A stretch of DNA of 64,000 bases from Sphingomonas sp. Leaf407 (GTDB lineage: Bacteria; Pseudomonadota; Alphaproteobacteria; Sphingomonadales; Sphingomonadaceae). The stretch is from assembly GCF_001425385.1 (NCBI RefSeq), contig NZ_LMQO01000001.1, positions 682,001 through 746,000 of the forward strand, given 5' to 3'. Positions 1 through 7,296 of the stretch are shown here, piece by piece (position 1 is the stretch's first letter; every line of letters begins with the position of its first letter). A program made the position numbers and the translations under genes. Below the pieces are notes generated by a model. It was not told the DNA's origin and ran no database searches. It saw only the letters and a program-made list of their open reading frames with translations.

Positions 1-1
1 G

Positions 2-2698
2 ACCGGAACACAGCCCGATCCGAACCAGCCGGGGTCCACGATCGACCCCGCGACCGGTGCCGAAACCGCAGTCGAGGTGTCCTCGCCCGGCTTCGATCAG
101 GGCACGGCCGAGGAAATTGTCGTCGTCGGCCGCAACATCCCCAACGTCGTGCGCGCCACGCCGCAGGTCGTCTCGGTCCTGTCCGAAGCCGACATTGCCC
201 GCACCGGCGACGGCGACATCGCCGGCGCGCTGACCCGCGTGACCGGCCTGTCGGTCGTCGGTGGCGGCTTCGTCTATGTTCGTGGTCTCGGCGATCGCTA
301 CTCGTCGTCGCTGCTCAACGGATCGCCGTTGCCCAGCCCCGAACCGCTGCGCCGCTCGGTCCCGCTCGACATCTTTCCGACCTCGATCGTCGGATCGGCG
401 ATGGTCCAGAAGACCTATTCGGTCAATTTCCCCGGCGAATTCGGCGGCGGCGTCATCAACCTGACGTCGAAGGCGATCCCGACCAAGAATTTCGTGTCGA
501 TCGGCGGATCGATCAGCGCCGACACGGTCACGACCAGCGAACTGGGCTATACCTATGCCGGCGGCAAGGCCGACTGGACCGGGTTCGACGACGGCACGCG
601 CGGCGTGCCGGACTTCATCCGGAACGCGGACAAGGGCACCGGCCTGATCCCGGTCGATCAGGTCGCCCGCCTGTCGAATGCCCGCACCACGTTGTTGCAA
701 CAGAACAACCAGTTGCCGGCCAACTTCTCGGGCGAAATCTCGGGCGGCTCGGTCTATGACATCGGCAGCGACCGCCTCGGCCTGATCGGGTCGGTTGGCC
801 TGTCGAACACGTTCCGCACCCGCGACGCGATCCAGCAGGACACCGTCAGCGAGAACGGCAACATCCGCAACGACTTCCGCACGGTGCTGACCGACAACCG
901 GGTCGTCGCCAACGCGCTGCTCGGCGTCGGCTATCAGTTCGCCGACAGCACGGTCCGCTGGACCAACGTCTACATTCACGACACGCTGAAGCAAGGCCGC
1001 CTGTCGGCCGCCGAACAATATAACAACCCGAGCGGGCTGCGCGTCCAGCAGAACACCAACTGGTTCGAACGCCAGCTCATCGAAACCCAGTTGGTCGGCG
1101 AGTTCAAGCTGACCGACGCGCTGAAGTTCGACGCGCGGGGTGCCTTCGCCAATTCGAAGCGCAATGCGCCGTACGAGCGCCAGTTCGACTATCTGTGTTC
1201 GAACCGCACGACCAACGGCCTGTCGATCACCACGCAGGGCGCCCCGGTATCGTCGCGGTTCAACTGCAACGGCGCGTATCAGGTGACGCAGCGCTTCTCG
1301 CCGTTCGCCAGCGTCGTGTTCAGCGAGCTGAACGAAGACCTGTACACCGGCCAGGCCGACCTGTCGTACAAGCTGCCGACCGACCGGCCGATCACGCTGT
1401 CGACCGGCTATTTCTACTCGGACACCAGCCGTAACTCGCGCCGTCTCCAGTTCAATTACCAGACGAGCCAGGGAGCGGGCACCGCGCCGGGCTTCCCCAA
1501 CAACCTGCTGCGGCCCGATTATCTGCTGGGTCCCGACTCGCTCTACAATGCGTGTCCGTTGCAGGGGGCGGGGCGCTGCACGATCGAATTGCAGTTCAAC
1601 ACGCCGCTGGGTGCCTATGCCTATGACGCGGGGCTGCTGATCCACGCCGGCTATGTGCAGGGCGAGGCCGAACTGGCCGACGGCCTGCGCGGCGTCGTCG
1701 GCGTGCGGTACGAAACGGCGAAGGAAACGGTGACGCCGGTCGATGTCGCGCCGACCGTGCTCGACAATGATTACTGGCTGCCGGCGCTCACGCTGACCTA
1801 CAACTTCACCAACAACATGCAGCTTCGCCTGAGCGGTTCCAAGACGATTTCCCGTCCCCAGTTCCGCGAACTCGCCGCGCAGCAGTTCCGCGATCCCGAT
1901 TCGGATCGCCTGTTCTTCGGCAACCCGTTCCTGACCGACACCCAGCTCTATAACGGCGAAGCGCGGTACGAATGGTTCTTCGGTCGCGATCAGCGGCTAA
2001 CGCTGGCCGGCTTCTACAAGCGGATCGACAATCCGATCGAGCAGGTCGGCTTCTACACCGGGTCGGACGACCGGTTGCAGACCGGCTTCACCAATCTGCC
2101 CAAGGCGACGCTGTATGGCGGTGAGTTCGAGGTGCAGAAATACTTCCCGCTCGATTTCATCGACGGGGGCTTCTTCGCCACGCGCCGCGCGCTCGTGCTG
2201 GTGAACTATACCTACACCAAGTCTTCGATCACCGCCGATGCCACCTGTGTGCCGAACGTGCTGGGCCAGCGTCTCGCCCCCTGCACCGCGGCGGGCTTCG
2301 GTCCCGCCGAGTTGCAGTTCCGCGACGGCGCACCGCTGACCGGCCAGTCGGACCATCTGGTCAACGTCCAGTTGGGCCTTGAGGACACGGCGACGCTTTC
2401 GCAGCTCACCCTGCTGTTCAACTATGCCAGCGACCGCGTGACCAACCGTGGCCCGGCCAACCTGTCGGGCGTCGGCTTCCAGCCCGACATCATCGAGCGT
2501 CCGGGCATCCGCCTCGACATCGTCGGGCGGCAAGGTTTCGAGATCGCCGGCGCCAAGCTGGAGGTGAAGGCCGAAGCGCGCAACCTGACGGGAACGCGCT
2601 TCAACGAAGGGCAGACGTTCGACGGCGGGAACATGGTGTATATCAACCGCTACGATCAGGGGCGGATTTTCTCGCTGGGCGTCACGGCGGCGTTCTGA
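2..2698 (+). CDS. TonB-dependent outer-membrane receptor, 5' end outside window
   Basis: This is a TonB-gated outer-membrane receptor that imports a ligand I cannot identify. The frame is open to the left edge of the window, so the signal peptide and true start are missing; the GTG at 77 is only an internal codon. About 898 codons are visible. An EEIVVVG stretch resembling a TonB box lies just after it, followed by a plug domain with VRGLGDRYSSSLLNG and FGGGVINLTSK. The rest is a long beta-barrel ending in Phe (SLGVTAAF), the usual outer-membrane C-terminal signature. The next gene converges on it after 5 bp. No sigma/anti-sigma pair adjoins it. The family assignment is secure; the substrate is unknown. 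Confidence 0.93.
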   Translation, partial: TGTQPDPNQPGSTIDPATGAETAVEVSSPGFDQGTAEEIVVVGRNIPNVVRATPQVVSVLSEADIARTGDGDIAGALTRVTGLSVVGGGFVYVRGLGDRYSSSLLNGSPLPSPEPLRRSVPLDIFPTSIVGSAMVQKTYSVNFPGEFGGGVINLTSKAIPTKNFVSIGGSISADTVTTSELGYTYAGGKADWTGFDDGTRGVPDFIRNADKGTGLIPVDQVARLSNARTTLLQQNNQLPANFSGEISGGSVYDIGSDRLGLIGSVGLSNTFRTRDAIQQDTVSENGNIRNDFRTVLTDNRVVANALLGVGYQFADSTVRWTNVYIHDTLKQGRLSAAEQYNNPSGLRVQQNTNWFERQLIETQLVGEFKLTDALKFDARGAFANSKRNAPYERQFDYLCSNRTTNGLSITTQGAPVSSRFNCNGAYQVTQRFSPFASVVFSELNEDLYTGQADLSYKLPTDRPITLSTGYFYSDTSRNSRRLQFNYQTSQGAGTAPGFPNNLLRPDYLLGPDSLYNACPLQGAGRCTIELQFNTPLGAYAYDAGLLIHAGYVQGEAELADGLRGVVGVRYETAKETVTPVDVAPTVLDNDYWLPALTLTYNFTNNMQLRLSGSKTISRPQFRELAAQQFRDPDSDRLFFGNPFLTDTQLYNGEARYEWFFGRDQRLTLAGFYKRIDNPIEQVGFYTGSDDRLQTGFTNLPKATLYGGEFEVQKYFPLDFIDGGFFATRRALVLVNYTYTKSSITADATCVPNVLGQRLAPCTAAGFGPAELQFRDGAPLTGQSDHLVNVQLGLEDTATLSQLTLLFNYASDRVTNRGPANLSGVGFQPDIIERPGIRLDIVGRQGFEIAGAKLEVKAEARNLTGTRFNEGQTFDGGNMVYINRYDQGRIFSLGVTAAF

Positions 2699-2703
2699 AT
2701 GAT

Positions 2704-4113
2704 CTACAGGCCGGGAGTCTGATCGCTCCCGGCCTGACGCAGAATGTCCGACAGACGATCGTCGTCGCTGCGCGCCACGTTGAACCGCATATGATCGCGC
2801 CATCCGCCGCTGGTGCTGAACACCGGCCCCGGAGCCAGCACGATCCCGTGCGCCACCGCACGCCGCGCGAGATCGACGGCGTCGACCCCGTCGGGCAACC
2901 GTGCCCACAGGAAGATGCCGGCGGCCGGTTCGATCCACGGTTCGACGCCGACCGCGCGCAACCGCGTGACCACCCGCGCGGTCGCCCGGGCGAGGCGGGT
3001 ACGAACCGCCTCGACATGGCGGCGATAGCTGCCATCGGTCAGCACCGCATGCAGCAGGTCGGCGGTGAGCGGGCTGCCGGCCACCGAGGTGGCGATGCGC
3101 AGATCGGCCAGCCCCTCGATCCAGTCGGGTCGCGCCGCGATATGGCCGCAGCGCACCGCCGCCGACAGCGATTTTGAAAAACTGCCGATACGGATCGTCC
3201 GGTCGAGCCCATCGAACGCCGCGAGGCGCGGTGCCGGGGCATGTTCGAAATCGGCGAAGATGTCGTCCTCGACGATGACCATGTCGTGCGTCTCGGCGAT
3301 CCTGAGCAGCCGGTGCGCGCTCGGCGCGCCGAGCGTCGCCCCGGTCGGGTTATGTACGCCCGAGTTAGTCAGGTAGAAGCGCGGCCGGTGCGTCGCGACG
3401 GCGGCGGCGAAAGCGGTGACGTCCGGCCCGGTCGGGGTCATCGGCACGCCGATCACCGTGGCGCGGTGCGCGCGCAGCAGCGCGAGGAAGTTGAAATAGC
3501 ACGGATCGTCGACGATCACCGTATCGCCGGGCTGGAGCAGGAAGCGGCAGACGAGATCGAGCGCGTGGGTGCCGCTGTCGGTCAGCAGTATCCGGTCGGG
3601 TCCGGCCTCGATCCCCTGATCGGCCATGCGCCGGGCCAGCAGTGCGCGCAGCGGGAGCGAGCCGAGCGGCGAGGCATAGCCCGACAGCGCGCCGTCGCCA
3701 CCACCACGGGCGGCACCGCGCATCGCCTTGCGCAGCGCGTCGCCCGCCAGCCAGTCGTCGGGCAGCCAGCCACAGCCGGGCATCGGGCCGTGCCGCTGCT
3801 CGCCCAGCGACTGGCGCAGCATCCACAGCGGATCGACCTCGCGTTCCGACACGGGGGCGATCCGGCCGAGCGCGAGCGGGGCCAGTGGTGCTGCGACATA
3901 GAAGCCCGATCCCGGCCGCGACCGGATCGTGCCCTCGGCCGCCAGCCGGTCATAGGCGTCGACCACCGTCGATCGCGCGACGCCGCTCGCCTCCGCCATC
4001 GCCCGGATCGACGGGAGCCGTGCGCCCGGCGTCAGCGTGCGCGCTTCGATCCGGTTGCGGATCATGCGGACCACTCGTCCGGTGCGGGTTTCGTCGGGGG
4101 AAATAGTCGCCAT
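2704..4113 (-). CDS. MocR-type GntR/aminotransferase transcriptional regulator
   Basis: 469-residue regulator of the MocR/PdxR group. A GntR winged helix-turn-helix occupies about residues 8-75 (LPSIRAMAEASGVARSTVVD) and a fold-type I aminotransferase-like domain fills the rest. The PLP-binding lysine is visible as Lys314 in IGSFSKSLSAA, and VVDDPCY and NSGVHNPTG are typical cofactor and substrate motifs. Such proteins usually use PLP as an effector rather than act as enzymes. The gene is divergent from phzF across 110 bp, so it probably controls the phzF/pfpI pair. Its 3' end contains the hairpin at 2708-2735. Family certain; effector and targets inferred. Confidence 0.9.
   Translation of the reverse strand: MATISPDETRTGRVVRMIRNRIEARTLTPGARLPSIRAMAEASGVARSTVVDAYDRLAAEGTIRSRPGSGFYVAAPLAPLALGRIAPVSEREVDPLWMLRQSLGEQRHGPMPGCGWLPDDWLAGDALRKAMRGAARGGGDGALSGYASPLGSLPLRALLARRMADQGIEAGPDRILLTDSGTHALDLVCRFLLQPGDTVIVDDPCYFNFLALLRAHRATVIGVPMTPTGPDVTAFAAAVATHRPRFYLTNSGVHNPTGATLGAPSAHRLLRIAETHDMVIVEDDIFADFEHAPAPRLAAFDGLDRTIRIGSFSKSLSAAVRCGHIAARPDWIEGLADLRIATSVAGSPLTADLLHAVLTDGSYRRHVEAVRTRLARATARVVTRLRAVGVEPWIEPAAGIFLWARLPDGVDAVDLARRAVAHGIVLAPGPVFSTSGGWRDHMRFNVARSDDDRLSDILRQAGSDQTPGL
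2708..2735. terminator. Perfect 10-bp G+C hairpin between convergent genes
   Basis: AGGCCGGGAG pairs with CTCCCGGCCT across an 8-base loop. The hairpin lies 10 bp after the stop of the left-hand TonB receptor and inside the last codons of the convergent MocR-type gene. Its position suggests a bidirectional terminator, although no T-tract follows, so the role is inferred. Confidence 0.5.
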
Positions 4114-4223
4114 TGTGCTGCCGGTGTCGCCAATACAGTTCGACGCGATTGTACCGATGCGTGTCTGTCGACGCCAGTCGGCGCGCGATAGGAAGAGCCC
4201 GCATCCGCAGGAGATCCACGACC

Positions 4224-5066
4224 ATGACCCGCCCGTTCCACCTCGTCGACGTGTTCGGCACCGATCCGCTGACCGGCAACCCGCTGGCGGTCATCGCCGA
4301 TGCCGAGGGGCTGTCGGGCGAAGAGATGCAGGCGATTGCCGGCTGGCTGAACTTTTCGGAGACGACCTTCCTGTTGCCGCCGACCGACCCGGCGGCGGAC
4401 TATCGCGTCCGCATTTTCACCATGGCGCACGAACTGCCCTTCGCGGGGCATCCCACACTTGGCAGCGCGCATGCGTGGCTGGCGACGGGCGGGCAGCCGA
4501 AGCAGGACGGGATGATCGTGCAGGAATGTGGCGTCGGGCTGGTAACGATCCGGCAGGGGGGCGATAGCCTCGCCTTCGCCGCCCCGCCGCTGTTGCGCGG
4601 CGGCACCCCGACCGAAGCGGAGATTGCCGAGGTGGTGACGCTGCTGCGGATCGACCGCGCGGCGATCGTCGATGCGGCATGGGCGGACAATGGTCCGGGC
4701 TGGATCGCCGTCCTGCTCGAATCGGCCGACGCGGTGCTGGCGATCGAACCGGTACGCCACCATCCCGAGCATATCGACATCGGTATCGTCGGTCCGCATG
4801 CGTCCGGCGCGGAAAGCGCGTTCGAGCTGCGCGCCTTCTTCACCGACGCGCATGGCGGGCTGATCGAGGACCCCGTGACCGGCAGCCTCAACGCCTCGGT
4901 CGGCCAGTGGCTGTTCGCCAGCGGCCGGGCGAGCGGCAGCTATGTCGCCGCGCAGGGCACGCGGCTGGGGCGGACCGGACGCATCCATGTATCGCAGGAC
5001 GCCAGCGGACAGGTGTGGGTCGCGGGTGCCACGCGGACGCTGTTCACCGGGCGGATGCAGCGCTGA
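4224..5066 (+). CDS. PhzF-family isomerase/epimerase
   Basis: 280-residue protein of the PhzF/diaminopimelate-epimerase-like fold, most probably an isomerase of a small metabolite. It has the N-terminal FHLVDVFGTDPLTGNPLAV motif, the conserved glutamate in NFSETTFL (Glu46, equivalent to the catalytic Glu of PhzF) and the paired ELPFAGHPTLG and DPVTGSLNAS motifs of the two half-domains. The ATG at 4224 is chosen over the upstream in-frame ATG because an AGGAG lies about 12 bp before it and homologous PhzF proteins begin at this motif. It overlaps the next gene through ATGA. No phenazine genes are nearby, so phenazine synthesis is unlikely. Confidence 0.9.
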   Translation: MTRPFHLVDVFGTDPLTGNPLAVIADAEGLSGEEMQAIAGWLNFSETTFLLPPTDPAADYRVRIFTMAHELPFAGHPTLGSAHAWLATGGQPKQDGMIVQECGVGLVTIRQGGDSLAFAAPPLLRGGTPTEAEIAEVVTLLRIDRAAIVDAAWADNGPGWIAVLLESADAVLAIEPVRHHPEHIDIGIVGPHASGAESAFELRAFFTDAHGGLIEDPVTGSLNASVGQWLFASGRASGSYVAAQGTRLGRTGRIHVSQDASGQVWVAGATRTLFTGRMQR

Positions 5067-5665
5067 TGCAGGTCGCGATCCTCACCTTCGACGGCTTCAA
5101 CGAACTGGATTCGTTCGTGGCCGCCGCGATCCTCAACCGGCTTCGCCTACATGGCTGGGCGGCGCACATCACGTCGCCGGACGAAAGCGTGACGTCGATG
5201 AACGGCGTCACCGTTCACCGCCAGCGCCCGATCGCATTCGTGGAGGAAGCCGATGCGGTGCTGATCGGCAGCGGTATCCGCACCCGTGAGATCGCCGCCG
5301 ATGCGGGCCTGCTTGCGCGGCTCAGGCTAGATCCGACGCGGCAGTTGATCGCGGCGCAATGTTCGGGGACGCTGCTGCTCGCGAAGCTCGGCCTGCTCGG
5401 CACCTTGCCGGCCTGCACCGACCTCACCACCAGGCCATGGGTGGTGGAGGCAGGCGTCACCGTGCTCGACGCGCCGTTCGCCGCACATGGCAACGTCGCG
5501 ACCGCGGGCGGCTGCCTTGCCGCGCCCTATCTCGCCGCATGGATGATTGCGCGCGGCGGATCGACCGCCATGGCCCGCGAGGCACTGCACTATGTCGCGC
5601 CGGTCGGGGAGAAGGCGCGGTTCGTGGATCACGCCATGGCGGTCGTCGGTGCGGGCGGGCGATGA
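5066..5665 (+). CDS. DJ-1/PfpI-family protein
   Basis: 199-residue cytoplasmic protein of the DJ-1/PfpI (class I glutamine-amidotransferase-like) superfamily. The nucleophile elbow is AAQCSGTLLL with Cys99. VAILTFDGFNELDSF at the N-terminus and GGCLAAPYLAAW in the C-terminal half match members annotated as ThiJ/PfpI or AraC-type N-terminal domains. It starts within the stop codon of phzF (ATGA), so the two are translationally coupled and probably work on the same compound or stress. The activity (hydratase, isonitrile hydratase-like, deglycase) cannot be told from sequence. Confidence 0.85.
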   Translation: MQVAILTFDGFNELDSFVAAAILNRLRLHGWAAHITSPDESVTSMNGVTVHRQRPIAFVEEADAVLIGSGIRTREIAADAGLLARLRLDPTRQLIAAQCSGTLLLAKLGLLGTLPACTDLTTRPWVVEAGVTVLDAPFAAHGNVATAGGCLAAPYLAAWMIARGGSTAMAREALHYVAPVGEKARFVDHAMAVVGAGGR

Positions 5666-5671
5666 CCTCGC

Positions 5672-6661
5672 CTATCGTACATCGCACCGTGGGTAGCGGG
5701 CGGACGTCAGGCACAGCCCTCCGCTTCGCCGGTCGATCGACAGATCGAACAGCGACGCGATCAGCGCGATCGAGCGGTCGGGCGTATCGAGCGGGAAGCG
5801 GCCGCTGACGCTGAGCCGTCCGAGCATCGGGTCGGCGAGCCGTATCGGCGTGGCGCTATAGCGTTGCAGCCGCGCGACGGCGGTGGCGAGCGGGATGGCG
5901 TCGCCATCGATCCATGCGCCGCGCCAGCTCATCCGGTCGGCATCGCCCAACCGATGGAGCAGGATGCCGCCGTCGCGAACGCTGGCATAGCGTCCCGCCT
6001 CGACCACCACCGGTTCGCTGCCGGGCACGTCGAGCCGGACGCGGCCGCGAAAGACCCGCAGCTCGCTGCCCCCCGGCAGTCGTTCGGCGCTGAAATTGGT
6101 GCCGAGCGCGGTCATCGTCGCATCGCCGGTGTTCACGCGAAACGGTCGCGTGCCGTCGTGGCGGACGTCGAAGCGCGCCGCCCCCGTGGCGAGCGACAGG
6201 TCGCGCCCGCCGCTGCCGAAGGCGATGGTGATGCGGGATGCGGCATCGAGCGTCATCGCCGATCCATCGGGGAGCATCACCGCGCGCCGCTGAGCGATGG
6301 CGCTGGCATAGTCCCGCCGGTCAACGAAGCCGGGGGCGACCGCCCGCCAGCCGAGTGGTACCGCGACGATCACCAGCGCCGCCGCCGCGGCGATGGCGAG
6401 CCTCCGCCGCAACCGGGTGCCGACCGCACGTCCCCGCCAGCGCGCCCGGCGGGGTGCCGCTGTCGGCGGCAGGGCGGGTTCGCTCGCCACCGCATCGAAC
6501 AGGGCCGGATCGCCCAGCAGGCGACGGAACCGGTCGAACGCGACGGCATGATCGAGCGACTCCGCCAGCCACGCGCGCAGTTCGGCACGGCCGGGGGCGT
6601 CCAGCGTTTCACCGCGATCGGCCCAGTCGGCGGCGATCGCCAGCACCCCGTCAGCGATCAT
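5672..6661 (-). CDS. FecR-family anti-sigma factor
   Basis: 329-residue inner-membrane sigma regulator. The N-terminal DUF4880-like segment (about residues 5-50, AADWADRG and AVAFDRFRRLL) would bind the sigma factor, a transmembrane helix is seen at about 85-105 (LAIAAAAALVIVAVPLGW), and the periplasmic FecR domain follows with ALGTNFSAERL and EAGRYASV. The ATG at 6661 overlaps the stop of the sigma gene by 4 bp, so the pair is coupled. In the known Fec mechanism a loaded receptor signals through FecR to free the sigma factor. The receptor encoded just upstream is the natural partner. Confidence 0.9.
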   Translation of the reverse strand: MIADGVLAIAADWADRGETLDAPGRAELRAWLAESLDHAVAFDRFRRLLGDPALFDAVASEPALPPTAAPRRARWRGRAVGTRLRRRLAIAAAAALVIVAVPLGWRAVAPGFVDRRDYASAIAQRRAVMLPDGSAMTLDAASRITIAFGSGGRDLSLATGAARFDVRHDGTRPFRVNTGDATMTALGTNFSAERLPGGSELRVFRGRVRLDVPGSEPVVVEAGRYASVRDGGILLHRLGDADRMSWRGAWIDGDAIPLATAVARLQRYSATPIRLADPMLGRLSVSGRFPLDTPDRSIALIASLFDLSIDRRSGGLCLTSARYPRCDVR

Positions 6662-7260
6662 TGCCCGAGGTCCAGTGCGTCGGCGACAGCGGCAAGATCG
6701 ATCATCGCGCGGACGAGGTGCTTCTTCACCGCTTCGATTCCTATGCCCAGCTCCTCGGCGATCTCGCCGCGCGACTTGCCCTCGATATGGCGTTTGACGA
6801 ACACCGTGCGGCGCTGCGCGGGCAGGGTGGCGAGGACGGTTTCGAACCGGGCCAGCCGTTGCCGGTAATCCAGCGTGGCATCGGGCAGCGGCGCGGCGCA
6901 GACCAGGTCGGGATCGACGGGCTCGCCCGCCCGCCCGTCGCGCCGGGCACCGGCATAGACGACCGAATCCGCCACGCGGAACGCATAGGCGAGCGGTTGC
7001 TCGATCGTCTGTCGCCGGTCCTGTTCGATGACGCGCAGCATCGTTTCCTGCACTACCTCCTCCGCCTGATCGGGATCGCGCAGCCGTTTGCGGGCATAGG
7101 CGAGCAGCCGGGCATAGCCCGCCGTCAGCGCCGCCGCCGTGCCGCTCACGCGCGCGTCCCCTGCCCGTAGAGCGGGCGGCACCGGGATCGGGGACATCGT
7201 GGGGGCACAGGTGGCGGCACGCCGGTCCTTTATCGCGTGGCGGCACGCGGGCAACGACAA
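6658..7260 (-). CDS. ECF RNA polymerase sigma factor, FecI-like
   Basis: Sigma-70 family protein of 200 residues with only regions 2 and 4. Region 2 carries DQAEEVVQETMLRV and AYAFRVADSVV; region 4 carries LPAQRRTVFVKRHIEGKSRGEIAEELGIGIEAVKKHL, given here as family evidence in the form ending in EAVKKHL. An in-frame ATG at 7197 would give a more typical 179-residue protein and may be the real start. It is translated immediately before its FecR anti-sigma factor and lies 36 bp after the TonB receptor gene, forming a receptor/sigma/anti-sigma unit. Confidence 0.9.
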   Translation of the reverse strand: MSLPACRHAIKDRRAATCAPTMSPIPVPPALRAGDARVSGTAAALTAGYARLLAYARKRLRDPDQAEEVVQETMLRVIEQDRRQTIEQPLAYAFRVADSVVYAGARRDGRAGEPVDPDLVCAAPLPDATLDYRQRLARFETVLATLPAQRRTVFVKRHIEGKSRGEIAEELGIGIEAVKKHLVRAMIDLAAVADALDLGQ

Positions 7261-7261
7261 T

Positions 7262-7291
7262 CGGGCGGGACCGCCGCAGCGGCCCCGCCCG
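7262..7291. terminator. G+C hairpin between TonB receptor and sigma gene
   Basis: GGGCGGG pairs with CCCGCCC and an inner CCGC pairs with GCGG around a 4-base loop. It lies 6 bp after the receptor stop and just before the sigma start. It may end or attenuate the receptor transcript so that less sigma/FecR message is made, or protect the receptor mRNA 3' end. No T-tract is present. Confidence 0.45.
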
Positions 7292-7296
7292 GGTAT

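Noticed and set aside
4114-4223. TACA/TGTA inverted repeat as MocR operator
   Set aside because: The half-sites are only 4 bp, which is expected by chance in 110 bp.
5672-7246. A 524-codon frame as one FecR protein
   Set aside because: The first part is a shadow of the sigma gene; the ATG at 6661 overlapping the sigma stop is the natural start.
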